Notes under the pieces: model-generated
What the model was told of the DNA's origin: nothing
What the model saw: only the letters and a program-made list of their open reading frames with translations
Databases searched by the model: none
Source of the DNA: VFJZ01 sp046598415
GTDB taxonomy: Bacteria > Actinomycetota > Thermoleophilia > Gaiellales > F1-60-MAGs149
Direction of reading: 5' to 3'
DNA: 64,000 nucleotides
Assembly: GCA_046598415.1 (NCBI GenBank)
Contig: JBKJIG010000052.1
Span: forward strand, 1-64,000
Shown here: in pieces, positions 1 through 8,413 of the stretch
How positions within the stretch are numbered: position 1 is the first letter of the stretch
How the letters are laid out: each line of letters opens with the position of its first letter
Made by a program: the position numbers and the translations under genes

Positions 1-360
1 CACGACCTCGTCGAGGGCGATCGCCATCTCGAGCTCCGGCTCGTGGGTGAGTCGCCGCTCGTACGCGGCCAGCTGCGCGTCCGGCGAGCGCTGGTGGGTG
101 CAGAGCACGAACGGGAAGCCGAACCGCTGCCGGTAGGCGTTGGCGTCGCCGTGCGCGGCGTGGGCCTCGATCAGCGCCAGCTGGCGATCGTCCTCGGCCC
201 GCGCGATCGCGCCCCGGAACGCGGCCACCAGCTCGAGCGCGTCGAGGTACGGCCGGGAGTCCCAGGCGCCGTACGCCACCCACGGCGAGCCGGTCGCGAT
301 GTGCCCGAGGCGGATCGTGAAGGCTTCGCGGTCGAGCGCGTTGACCTCGTCCAGCGTCAT
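1..360 (-). CDS. uraD: OHCU decarboxylase (UraD), partial, with an internal gap
   Basis: UraD turns the urate-oxidation product 2-oxo-4-hydroxy-4-carboxy-5-ureidoimidazoline into S-allantoin. The protein opens with MTLDEVNALDREAF and carries the conserved block YRQRFGFPF followed by a helix LAAYERRL; it runs off the left edge after 120 codons. The ATG overlaps the stop of the xanthine dehydrogenase large subunit (ATGA), so the two are probably translationally coupled. Odd point: LIEAHAAHG is joined directly to NAYRQRFGFPF. As I recall the family, some 25-35 residues including the S-x-x-E-Q motif with a catalytic Glu normally sit here. It may be a damaged or divergent copy. Family assignment is firm; activity is doubtful. 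Confidence 0.8.
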   Translation of the reverse strand, partial: MTLDEVNALDREAFTIRLGHIATGSPWVAYGAWDSRPYLDALELVAAFRGAIARAEDDRQLALIEAHAAHGDANAYRQRFGFPFVLCTHQRSPDAQLAAYERRLTHEPELEMAIALDEVV

Positions 361-2183
361 GACGGCGCCAGCAGGTCGTCGGGGCGGACGGGCACGCGGA
401 CGACGGGCCGGCCGGTCGCGGCCCGCAGCGCGGCCGCGATGGCGGGCGTCGAGGCGATCGCGGGCGGCTCACCGATGCCGCGCAGGCCGTCGGCCCCGTC
501 GGGCTGCGTCTCGAGCAGCTCCATCCGCACCGGCGGCATGTCGAGGATGGTCGGGATCAGGTAGCCGGCGAAGCTGGCGTTCGCAACGACGCCGGCGGCG
601 ACGCGCAGCTCCTCCATCAGCGCCAGGCCGAGGCCCTGCGCGATGCCGCCCTGCACCCGCGCCTCGCACTGCACGAGGTTCGCGATGCGCCCGATGTCCT
701 GCGTCGCGGCCACCTCCACCACCCGCACGAGCCCGAGCGCGCGATCGACGTCGCACACGGCGCGGTGGGCGGCGAAGCAGAGCGTGACACCTGCGGCCGG
801 GGCCTCGGAATCGGCCGCCACGGCGGGCGCGTCACCCAGCGCGGCGTTGCGGAAGCCGACGGCGTAGCCGACACCGCGGGCGACGTCCTCGCCGTGGGTG
901 GAGTTGGCGATGCCGCCCGGCAGCTCGCGCAGGTCGACCGGGCTGGTGCGGTGGTCGGGCGGAATCGGCATGGCGCGCAGGCGTTCGAGCAGCTCGCGCA
1001 CCGGCACCGCCCCGTCGATGACCTGTCCCGTCACCAACCGGTCGCCGGCGACCAGGGCGTTGCGCAGCCGCAGCTCCAGCGGATCCAGCTCCAGCTGCGC
1101 GGCGAGGAGATCCATCTGCGCCTCGTGCGCGACCGCCACCTGGACGGCGCCGAATCCCGGCAGCGCGCCGCACGGCGGCGTGTTCGTGCACGTCGCGCGC
1201 ACGTCGATCTCGGCGCTGCGCACGCGGTACGGGCCGGCCGCGAAGCAGGCCGCGGTCGACGCCACGCCCGGCGACGACGACGTGTACGCCCCGCCATCGA
1301 GCAGCACGTCGGCCTTCACGTAGACGAGCTCGCCATCGCGGGTGGCGCCGTGCTCGTACCGCAGCCACGCGGCATGGCGATGCACATGGGCGCGGAACGC
1401 CTCGTCGCCGCCGTAGGTCAGCTGCACGGGCCGCTTCGTGCGGGCGGCGAGCAGGCTCGCGTGGATGGCGATCGCCGCGTCCTCGCGGCCGCCGAACGTG
1501 CCGCCGGCGCCGGCCGGGTGCACGCGCACGAGCGCCGGCTCCAGCGACAGCACCGCGCACACCTGGTCGCGCTCGGCGTCCGGCAGCTGCGTCGCGACGT
1601 GCACGTCGATGCCACCGTCCTCGGCCGGGATCGCCAGGGCCGACGGCGGCCCGAGGATGGCCTGATCCTGCATGCCGACCTCGTAGCTGCCGCGGACCAC
1701 GACATCGGCGTCGCCCGCCGGCTCGCCGTGGCGGATCTGCACCGCGTGCAGCACGACACCACCGGACGGGTCGGTGACGGGCTCGAGCACCTCGTAGTCG
1801 ACCGCTACCAGCCCGGCCGCGAGCCGCGCGGTGACCGCGTCGACGGCGGCGACGACGGCCACGGGCTCGCCCGCGTACCGCACGACGTCGGACGCCAGAA
1901 CCGGCTGATCCGCCACCTCGATGCCGTACACGTGCCGGCCCGGCACGTCGGCGCTCGTCAGCACCGCGTGCACGCCCTCGGCCGCCAGCGCCGCCGCGAC
2001 GTCGATGCCGCGGATGCGCGCGTGCGGGTGCGGGCTGCGGACGGTGGCACCCCACAGCATGCCGTCGACGTGCAGGTCGGTTGCGTACGCGAACAGCCCC
2101 GTCGCCTTCGGCTCGGCCGCGCTGTTCGCGACCAGCTCGCCGACATGGCCGCGGACGAGCACGATGGTCTCGCGCTGACTCAC
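357..2183 (-). CDS. Xanthine dehydrogenase-family molybdopterin-binding subunit, internally shortened
   Basis: This is the Mo-cofactor subunit of a three-subunit xanthine dehydrogenase (hydroxylation of hypoxanthine/xanthine to urate). Visible are the GGTFGGRED motif near residue 230, TNTPPCGALPGFG near 331, FAAHRAV..DVD near 470 and GIGEPP near 567, which holds the catalytic Glu. The GTG start overlaps the 2Fe-2S subunit stop (GTGA). At 608 residues it is about 130-150 shorter than usual. The missing part lies between GYAVGFRN (about residue 442) and CFAAHRAV, where relatives carry the E-V-G-Q-G and GS-x-ASR cofactor-binding loops. In addition the usual Arg of the A-M-R-G-F-G motif is Pro. 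The subunit is probably non-functional or strongly altered. The reading frame is otherwise open. Confidence 0.85.
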   Translation of the reverse strand: MSQRETIVLVRGHVGELVANSAAEPKATGLFAYATDLHVDGMLWGATVRSPHPHARIRGIDVAAALAAEGVHAVLTSADVPGRHVYGIEVADQPVLASDVVRYAGEPVAVVAAVDAVTARLAAGLVAVDYEVLEPVTDPSGGVVLHAVQIRHGEPAGDADVVVRGSYEVGMQDQAILGPPSALAIPAEDGGIDVHVATQLPDAERDQVCAVLSLEPALVRVHPAGAGGTFGGREDAAIAIHASLLAARTKRPVQLTYGGDEAFRAHVHRHAAWLRYEHGATRDGELVYVKADVLLDGGAYTSSSPGVASTAACFAAGPYRVRSAEIDVRATCTNTPPCGALPGFGAVQVAVAHEAQMDLLAAQLELDPLELRLRNALVAGDRLVTGQVIDGAVPVRELLERLRAMPIPPDHRTSPVDLRELPGGIANSTHGEDVARGVGYAVGFRNAALGDAPAVAADSEAPAAGVTLCFAAHRAVCDVDRALGLVRVVEVAATQDIGRIANLVQCEARVQGGIAQGLGLALMEELRVAAGVVANASFAGYLIPTILDMPPVRMELLETQPDGADGLRGIGEPPAIASTPAIAAALRAATGRPVVRVPVRPDDLLAPS

Positions 2184-2650
2184 GTGATCGGCCTTCGCGC
2201 CGACGCGATGCGAACCGCGTCGAGGATCTTCTCGTAGCCGGTGCAGCGGCACAGGTTCCCCGCGAGCGCCTCGCGGATGGCGCCGTCCGACGGCATCGGC
2301 ACGCGCTCCAGCAGGTCGTGTGCGGCCAGCACCAGGCCGGGCGTGCAGAAGCCGCACTGCACGGCGCCGGCCTCGATGAAGGCCGCCTGCACCGGGTCGA
2401 TGCGCCCGTCCTGCGCGAGCCCCTCGACGGTGACGACGCGGCACCCCTCGGCCTGGCCCGCGGCGACGAGGCACGCGTTCACGAGCACGCCATCGAGGTA
2501 GACCGAGCAGGCGCCGCACTGGCCCTCCTCGCACGACGCCTTCGTGCCGCGCAGGCCGAGCCGCTCGCGGAGCAGCGTCAGCAGGCTCTCGCCGGGGTCG
2601 GGCGTCTCCGCGTCGCACTGCGCGCCGTTGACCGTGAGCGAGACCTTCAC
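2180..2650 (-). CDS. Xanthine dehydrogenase-family 2Fe-2S subunit
   Basis: This subunit holds two [2Fe-2S] clusters that pass electrons from the Mo site to FAD. The plant-ferredoxin-type cluster site CEEGQCGACSVYLDG..NAC spans residues about 40-65, and the second site CGFCTPG...CRCTGY lies near residues 105-143. At 156 residues it has the normal length for the stand-alone small subunit. The GTG start (2650-2648) overlaps the stop of the FAD subunit, and its own stop overlaps the start of the Mo subunit, so all three subunits are made from one overlapping message in the order FAD, FeS, Mo. No residue loss is seen here, in contrast to the Mo subunit downstream. Confidence 0.93.
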   Translation of the reverse strand: MKVSLTVNGAQCDAETPDPGESLLTLLRERLGLRGTKASCEEGQCGACSVYLDGVLVNACLVAAGQAEGCRVVTVEGLAQDGRIDPVQAAFIEAGAVQCGFCTPGLVLAAHDLLERVPMPSDGAIREALAGNLCRCTGYEKILDAVRIASARRPIT

Positions 2651-3498
2651 GCGTCGGCCTCGTCGATCTCGGCCATCGCCCACGCGACGGCGCGGCGCGC
2701 CAGGACCGCGGTCGCGTGTCGCCGGTAGGCAGCGGAGGCACGCAGGTCGTCGACCGGATCGGCGGCGGCGGCGCACAGCTCGCCGAACCGGATCGCGACC
2801 CCCTCGTCGACGGCGCCGGCGGCGAGCGCCCCGGCCAAAAACGCCTCGGCCACCGGTGCCCGCAGCACCGTCGGGCCGGCCGCGCCGATCGCCGCACCGA
2901 CGCGTCCGGATGGGTCGATGTCGAGCGCGAACGACGCGATGGGAGTCGTCACCGCTCTGCGGCCGCCGATCCGGGAGTACACCTGCGGACCGCGAGCGGC
3001 GGGGATGTCGACCGCGACGACCAGCTCGTCCGGCGCCAGCGACGTGCGCTGCGGACCGAGCAGGAAGTCGCCGATCGCGATCGTCCGGCCGCCGCGTTGC
3101 GAGGCCACCTCGATGACGGCGTCGACCGCCACCAGCGGCGGCAGGGCATCGCCCGCCGGCGAGGCCGTGGCGAGGCTGCCGCCGATCGTTCCGCGGTTGC
3201 GGATCTGCGGCGAGCCGACGGTGCGAGCGGCATGGGCCAGCCCCGGCAGCTGGCCCGACAGCTCCGAGACGAGGCGCGAGTACGGCACGCCGGCGCCGAG
3301 CCGGACGGCGCCGTCGCGGCGCTCCCAGTCGAGCAGCTCCGGCACGCCGGTCAGGTCGATCATGCGCCCGGGCCGGAGCCGGCCGCCGTTCACCTCGACC
3401 ATCACGTCGGTGCCGCCGGCGATGGCGACGGCGTCGGTGTAGCGGGCCCGCAGGTCGAGCGCGTCGGCCAGCGACCGGGGCCGCTCGACGACGGTCAC
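2647..3498 (-). CDS. Xanthine dehydrogenase-family FAD-binding subunit
   Basis: This is the FAD subunit of the xanthine dehydrogenase complex, which passes electrons to NAD+ or another acceptor. The FAD-binding motifs AIAGGTDVMVEVN (about residues 25-37) and RNRGTIGGSLATASPAGD (about 100-117) are intact, followed by the CO-dehydrogenase-flavoprotein C-terminal domain. Length is 283 residues, normal for the family. Translation starts at GTG 3498-3496, overlapping the DNA ligase stop by four bases. The preceding genes in the unit are DNA ligase, DUF3830 and allantoate amidohydrolase, which ties it to purine and ureide breakdown. Confidence 0.93.
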   Translation of the reverse strand: MTVVERPRSLADALDLRARYTDAVAIAGGTDVMVEVNGGRLRPGRMIDLTGVPELLDWERRDGAVRLGAGVPYSRLVSELSGQLPGLAHAARTVGSPQIRNRGTIGGSLATASPAGDALPPLVAVDAVIEVASQRGGRTIAIGDFLLGPQRTSLAPDELVVAVDIPAARGPQVYSRIGGRRAVTTPIASFALDIDPSGRVGAAIGAAGPTVLRAPVAEAFLAGALAAGAVDEGVAIRFGELCAAAADPVDDLRASAAYRRHATAVLARRAVAWAMAEIDEADA

Positions 3499-5003
3499 GC
3501 GATGCCGCCGGCGAAGATCGCGCGCACGATCTCGATCGTGTCCGCCTCGTCCGGCCGCCGGTCGGGCCGGTAGCCCTTCACGCGGGCGAACCGCAGCGCC
3601 ATGCCGCCGGGGTAGCGCGTGCTGGCCTGGATGCCGTCGAACGCGATCTCGACCACGAGCTCGGGCCGCACGTGCACGATGTGGCCCTCACGCCCGGTCT
3701 CGCGCGCCAGCAGCTGCTCGGTCTGCCACGCGAGCACCGCGTCGGTGAGCCCCTTGAAGGTCTTGCCGAGCATCACGAACTCGCCCGATGCCTCGTCGCG
3801 GGCGCCGAGGTGGAGGTTCGAGAGCAGGCCCTTCCGGCGACCGCTGCCCCACTCCACGGCCAGCACCACGAGGTCGAGGGTGTGCGTGCGCTTGACCTTC
3901 AGCCAGGCCGATCCACGGCGCCCGGCCTCGTAGGTCGCAGCGAGCGACTTGACCATGACGCCCTCGTGCCCGCGGGCCAGCGCGTCGTCGTAGAAGGCGG
4001 TCGCGGCGGCCACGTCGCCGGTCACGGTCCGGGTGATCGCGTGCTCGCCGGCGATGGGCTCCAGCGCCGCGCGGCGGTCGGTGAGGGGGCGGTCGAGCAG
4101 ATCGTCGCCGTCCAGGTGCAGCAGGTCGAACAGCAGCACGTCGAGCGTTGATCCCGACTGCCGCGAGAACGCGCTGGCCGTCTCCTGGAACGGCGCCGGC
4201 CGGCCGTCGGGGCGCAGCAGGATCGCCTCCGCGTCCGCGACCAGCGACCGCACCGGCAGCGCGCGCATTGCCGCCACCACCTCGGGCAGCCGGGCGGTCA
4301 CATCGTCGAGGCTGCGGGTGAAGAGCGCCACGTCGTCGCCGTCGCGGTGCGCCTGCACGCGCGCGCCGTCGAGCTTCCACTCCACCGATGCCGGCGAGTG
4401 CGTGGCCAGCGCCGCCTCGATCGAGGCGGCCGGCGACGCCAGCATCGGCGCCAGTGGGCGGCCGACGACGAGCGTGATGCGGGCGAGGCCGGGAGCCCCC
4501 TCGGTGAGGGCCGTGAGGGCGACCGCGCCCAGGTCGCCGCGCAGCATCAGCGCCCGCCGCAGCTCGGCCGGCGCCACCCCCGCCGCCGCGGCGATGGCGT
4601 CGGCGACCAGCGATGCCTGCGCGCCCTGGCGCAGCTCGCCCGTCACCAGGCCCGCGAGCAGCTGCTGCTCCGGCTCGGTGGCGCGCGTCAGCAGATCGGT
4701 CAGCAGTGCGCGGCGCTCGGTGGCCGAGCCGCGGCCCGCGGCGTTCGCCATGCGCGCGAACACGTCGTCCACGTCGGCCACGGTCAGCGACGGCTCGGCG
4801 GCGGCGGGCGGAAGGTCGCGCAGCGACGCCCAGCCGGCGCCGATCTGCCGCTGGCGCAGCTCGCCGGACAGGAACGCGACACCGGCCTCGACCTCGTCCG
4901 GCTGCAGCTCGCGGATGGCGTCGGCCAGCAGCGCCGCCTTGGTGGTGCGAGCCCGCGTGGCGCGCAGCGCCGCGGAGGTCGCCGCGATGCGCTCGAGCCT
5001 CAC
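3495..5003 (-). CDS. ligB: ATP-dependent DNA ligase (LigB/LigI-like)
   Basis: An ATP-dependent ligase that seals nicks in duplex DNA. The nucleotidyl-transferase Lys sits in EWKLDGARVQAH (about residue 210), followed by the adenylation motifs FTRSLDD, VADAEAI and EGVMVKS, and the OB-fold end with AWLKVKR and RFARVKGYR. The first 190 residues are the helical DNA-binding domain seen in the archaeal/actinobacterial LigB group. Length of 502 residues fits that group. The GTG start (5003) overlaps the DUF3830 stop and the stop overlaps the start of the xanthine dehydrogenase FAD subunit. A ligase inside a purine-catabolism operon is unusual; it may be simple co-transcription. Essential replication normally uses the NAD-dependent LigA, so this is probably a repair or accessory ligase. 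Confidence 0.93.
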   Translation of the reverse strand: MRLERIAATSAALRATRARTTKAALLADAIRELQPDEVEAGVAFLSGELRQRQIGAGWASLRDLPPAAAEPSLTVADVDDVFARMANAAGRGSATERRALLTDLLTRATEPEQQLLAGLVTGELRQGAQASLVADAIAAAAGVAPAELRRALMLRGDLGAVALTALTEGAPGLARITLVVGRPLAPMLASPAASIEAALATHSPASVEWKLDGARVQAHRDGDDVALFTRSLDDVTARLPEVVAAMRALPVRSLVADAEAILLRPDGRPAPFQETASAFSRQSGSTLDVLLFDLLHLDGDDLLDRPLTDRRAALEPIAGEHAITRTVTGDVAAATAFYDDALARGHEGVMVKSLAATYEAGRRGSAWLKVKRTHTLDLVVLAVEWGSGRRKGLLSNLHLGARDEASGEFVMLGKTFKGLTDAVLAWQTEQLLARETGREGHIVHVRPELVVEIAFDGIQASTRYPGGMALRFARVKGYRPDRRPDEADTIEIVRAIFAGGIA

Positions 5004-5416
5004 GCCGCCGCGAACCGGATCGGCTGAGCGCCCTCCCAGAGCGTCCTGACGCCGAGCTCGCGCACGCGATCTCGCCCCTCGGTGATCGTCAGGAAGTGGC
5101 TGGCGGCCAGCTGGCCCGCCTTCGACGCGAAGCAGCAGTTGCCGTACGGCAGGAGCATCTCCGTCTCCGAGATGCCGCCCGGGTACCAGAGCAGCTCGCC
5201 CGGTGCCGGGTAGCTCGTGGCGTCCTCGAACGGTACGCCCAGATCCATGTCCCCGAGCGGGATCCAGCACGACTCGCCCGACCAGCGCACGTGGATCACC
5301 TGCTGCTCGTACGGCAGCAGGCGCTCGAACGCGGCGCAGGTGAGCGGTGCCCGGCCGCGCTCCAGGCGCGCACCGAACACGAGGTCGCCGCTGGTGATGC
5401 GCACGTCGTCGCTCAC
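5000..5416 (-). CDS. DUF3830 family protein
   Basis: A 138-residue protein of the DUF3830 family (cyclophilin-like beta barrel), function not established. The signature stretch YEQQVIHVRWSGESCW, then SYPAPGELLWYPGGISE and ASHFLTITEG, covers nearly the whole protein. Start is GTG 5416, overlapping the TGA of the allantoate amidohydrolase gene; its stop overlaps the ligase start. In my memory this family often lies beside amidohydrolases of the allantoate/N-carbamoyl type, so a role as a ureide or hydantoin-type isomerase or hydrolase accessory is plausible but inferred only from position. Confidence 0.85.
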   Translation of the reverse strand: MSDDVRITSGDLVFGARLERGRAPLTCAAFERLLPYEQQVIHVRWSGESCWIPLGDMDLGVPFEDATSYPAPGELLWYPGGISETEMLLPYGNCCFASKAGQLAASHFLTITEGRDRVRELGVRTLWEGAQPIRFAAA

Positions 5417-6636
5417 GGGCGCATGCCCAGATCGAGGATGGCGCGTTCCATGACGTCGAGCGCGATCGCGACGTCGGGCGCGTCGACGTTCTCGGCCGGA
5501 TTGTGCGAGATGCCCTTCTCGCAGCGCAGGAACAGCATGGCGACGGGGCAGATGCGCGCCAGCGCCACCGCGTCGTGACCGGCGCCGCTCGGCAGGTCGC
5601 GAGCCGGGAAACCCTCGGCGCCGATCGCGTCGGCCAGCACCGCGCGCAGCCGCGCGTCGCAGGGCACGGCCGGGTCGCCCGACAGCTCGGTGGCGGTGAT
5701 CGGCACGCCGCGCCGGGCGGCGATGGCGGCGGCGGCATCGTCCACGGCGGTCAGCGCGTAGACCAGCCGCGCGTCGTCGGGGTGGCGGATGTCGGACGTC
5801 AGCACGACGCGGCCGGCAATGACGTTCATGGCGCCAGGCTCGGCATCGACCATGCCCACCGTTGCGACCAGGTCGGGCGTCGCGCGGCCGATCTCCTCGA
5901 TCGCCAGCACCAGCTCCGCGGCGGCGGCGAGGGCGTCCTTGCGACCGGCCATCGGCGTCGTGCCGGCGTGGCCGGCGGTGCCGCGGATCTCCCACGAGTG
6001 CCGAACCTGCGCCTGCATACCGGTGACGACGCCGATCGGCAGACCCTCCCGCTCGAGGGCCGGCCCCTGCTCGATGTGCAGCTCCAGCCAGCCGACCGTC
6101 GACGCCGCGTCGCGGGCCGAGGACCGGATGTCGTCGGGGTCGCCGCCGATGGCCAGGATCGCGTCGCGCATGGTGACGCCGTCGCGGTCGACCCGGTCGA
6201 GCCAGGACTCGTCGAAGGCGCCCGTGAGCACCGACGAGCCGAGGTAGTCGGTGCCGTAGCGCACCGACTCCTCGTCGCAGAACGCGCACACCTCGAGCGC
6301 GAACGGCAGGCGCACGCCGCGCTGGGCCAGGCGCTCGACGACCGCGAGGGCGGTGAGCACGCCGAGCGGGCCGTCGTAGCGGCCGCCGTCGGGGACCGAA
6401 TCCAGATGCGAGCCGAGCAGGAAGGCGGGCGCGTCGGGCCGCGATCCCTCGTACCGGCCGAACAGGTTGCGCACCGCGTCGCGGCGGGTGGCGAGGCCCG
6501 CCTCCCGCATCCAGCCCTCGACCGCCGACGTCGCAGCCTCGAGCTCGGCGGTCGCGAACAGCCGGGTCAGCTTGCCGGGCTCGGCGGTGAACTCCTGCAG
6601 CGCGTCACAGCGCTTCATGACGGTCGCGGCGTCCAT
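5413..6636 (-). CDS. allC: Allantoate amidohydrolase / N-carbamoyl-amino-acid hydrolase (M20 family)
   Basis: A Zn- or Mn-dependent M20-family amidohydrolase that releases ammonia and CO2 from allantoate or an N-carbamoyl compound. Metal-site motifs are in order: GSHLDSVPDGGRYDG (about residues 78-92), CDEESVRYG (about 122), LHIEQGPALE (about 185), TAGHAGTTPM (about 212) and ISHNPAEN near the C-terminus. It is 407 residues long, normal for AllC/HyuC. The ATG at 6636 is chosen because motif-free sequence lies further upstream and the divergent adenine deaminase begins at 6713. It heads the minus-strand purine unit (allC, DUF3830, ligase, xanthine dehydrogenase, UraD). Allantoate versus N-carbamoyl amino acid cannot be settled from sequence; the neighbours favour allantoate. 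Confidence 0.88.
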   Translation of the reverse strand: MDAATVMKRCDALQEFTAEPGKLTRLFATAELEAATSAVEGWMREAGLATRRDAVRNLFGRYEGSRPDAPAFLLGSHLDSVPDGGRYDGPLGVLTALAVVERLAQRGVRLPFALEVCAFCDEESVRYGTDYLGSSVLTGAFDESWLDRVDRDGVTMRDAILAIGGDPDDIRSSARDAASTVGWLELHIEQGPALEREGLPIGVVTGMQAQVRHSWEIRGTAGHAGTTPMAGRKDALAAAAELVLAIEEIGRATPDLVATVGMVDAEPGAMNVIAGRVVLTSDIRHPDDARLVYALTAVDDAAAAIAARRGVPITATELSGDPAVPCDARLRAVLADAIGAEGFPARDLPSGAGHDAVALARICPVAMLFLRCEKGISHNPAENVDAPDVAIALDVMERAILDLGMRP

Positions 6637-6676
6637 TACAGGGCCCCATCGGCGCGACGTGAGGGAGCAAGCTCGG

Positions 6677-6712
6677 TGAGACGGATCATGGCCGCCGATC
6701 ATACTGCGGGAC
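6677..6712 (+). promoter_or_regulatory. Probable leaderless promoter of adenine deaminase
   Basis: A weak -35 (TGAGAC, 6677-6682), a 17-base spacer and a -10-like CATACT (6700-6705) end seven bases before the ATG at 6713, and no Shine-Dalgarno is present. This spacing suggests a leaderless mRNA. Inside the 76-base divergent region GATCAT occurs twice, 13 bases apart (near 6684 and 6697), a possible shared operator for this gene and allC. Confidence 0.4.
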
Positions 6713-8413
6713 ATGGATCGCCGACGTCTGATCGCCGTCGCTCGCGGCGACGCCGAGCCGGATCTCGTGGTCGAGGGCGCGCACGTGTTCTGCGCGTTCA
6801 CCCGCGAGTGGCTGCACGGCGACGTCGCGGTGGCCGACGGGCTGTTCGCCGGCGTCGGAGCCTACGACGGCGGCGAGCGCGTCGCGGCGCATGGTCGCTA
6901 CCTCGTGCCGGGCTTCATCGACGCCCACATGCACATCGAGTCGTCGAAGCTGACGGTCGCCGAGTTCGCGCGGCTGGTGATCGCGCACGGCACGACCGCG
7001 ATCGTCTGCGACCCGCACGAGATCGCGAACGTGCTCGGCACCGACGGCGTCCACTGGTTGCTGGACGCGTGCGAGGGTGTGCCGCTCGACGTCTTCGTGA
7101 TGGCGCCGTCATGCGTGCCGGCGAGCCCGTTCGAGACGCCGCGGCGCCCGTTCACGCTGGGCGACATGGAGTCGATCCTGCGCCGTCGCCGCACGCTCGG
7201 CGTGGCCGAGATGATGAACTTCCCGGCCGTCATCGCCGGCGACGAGCGCGAGCTCGCGAAGCGGGCCCTCTCCACCCGCGCCGATGGTCACGCGCCGGGC
7301 GTGATGGGCCGCAGCCTCGACGCCTACCTGGCCGCGGGCATCTCGACCGACCACGAGTCGTTCGGGCTGGAGGAGGCGCTCTCGAAGCGGCGGCGCGGCT
7401 GCTTCGTGCTGATCCGCGAGGCGTCGAACGCGCGCAACCTGCGCGACCTGCTGCCGCTGGTCACGAGGTACGGCCCCGATTACACCGCGTTCTGCACCGA
7501 CGACCGCGAGCCCGACGAGTAGCTGCGCGAGGGCCACACCAACGGCATGGCGCGCGTGGCCGTCGAGGAGGGGGTGTCGCCGGAGGACGCGATCCTGCTG
7601 GCATCCACCAACGGCGCTCGCTGCCACGGGCTCACCGATCGCGGCGCGATCGCGCCGGGGTACCGAGCCGACTTCATGCTGCTGCCCGACCTGGTGTCGT
7701 TCGCGCCCGAGGCGGTCTACAAGGACGGCCGCGAGGTCTGCCGCGACGGCGCGGTGGCCGACTTCCCGTCGCCCGAAGTGCCGATCTGGGTGCGCCAGAG
7801 CGTCCACCCCGCGCCGCTCGGCCGCTCTGCCCTGCACGTGCCGTCGACCGGCCGGCAGATCCGGGTCATCGAGATCGTCCCGATGCAGCTGATCACGAAC
7901 GCGCTCGAGCTGGCGCCGACCGTTCGCGACGGCGCCGTCGTGGCCGACCCGTCCCGCGACCTGGCGAAGATCGCAGTGATCGAGCGCCACCACGCCACCG
8001 GCCAGGTCGGGCTCGGCTTCGTGCAGGGCTTCGGCCTGCAGCGTGGCGCCTTCGCGACGACCATCGCCCACGACGCGCACAACATCGTCTGCGTCGGCGT
8101 CTCCGACGACGACATGGCCCTGTGCGTGCGCCGCCTGGCGGAGATCGGCGGCGGCATCGTCGCGATCGAGGACCGCCGCGTCCGCGCCGAGCTGCCGCTG
8201 CCCGTCGCGGGTCTGATGAGCGACCGCCCGGCGAGCGAGGTCGTGCCGGCGCTGGACGTGCTGGTACACGAGTTGGGCGAGATGGGCGTCCACGTCGCCG
8301 CCCCGTTCATGACGCTGTCATTCCTCGCGCTGTCGGTGATCCCGTCCCTGAAGATCACCGATCAGGGTCTCATCGACGTGGAGCGCTGGCAGATCGTCCC
8401 GATCGAGGTCTGA
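6713..8413 (+). pseudogene. ade: Adenine deaminase interrupted by an in-frame amber stop
   Basis: Adenine deaminase (Ade/YicP type) converts adenine to hypoxanthine, feeding the neighbouring xanthine dehydrogenase. The frame encodes 566 residues, the family's full length, including the metal site PGFIDAHMHIESS (about residues 63-75), CDPHEIAN, DHESFG and FCTDDREPDE. Directly after DDREPDE the codon is TAG (7520-7522), where relatives have a residue in DDREPDELLREGH; the frame then continues unchanged with LREGHTNGMARVAVEEG to GTG-free full-length end at 8413. Everything else, including the C-terminal VQGFGL and PFMTLSFLALSVIPSLKITD blocks, is well kept. So this is either a recent nonsense mutation, a sequencing error, or read-through. 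As written it encodes a truncated 269-residue protein. Confidence 0.9.

Noticed and set aside
7520..7522. Recoding of the amber codon as pyrrolysine
   Set aside because: No pyl genes in the window, no known need for it in adenine deaminase, and the surrounding protein is otherwise ordinary; a mutation or error is simpler.
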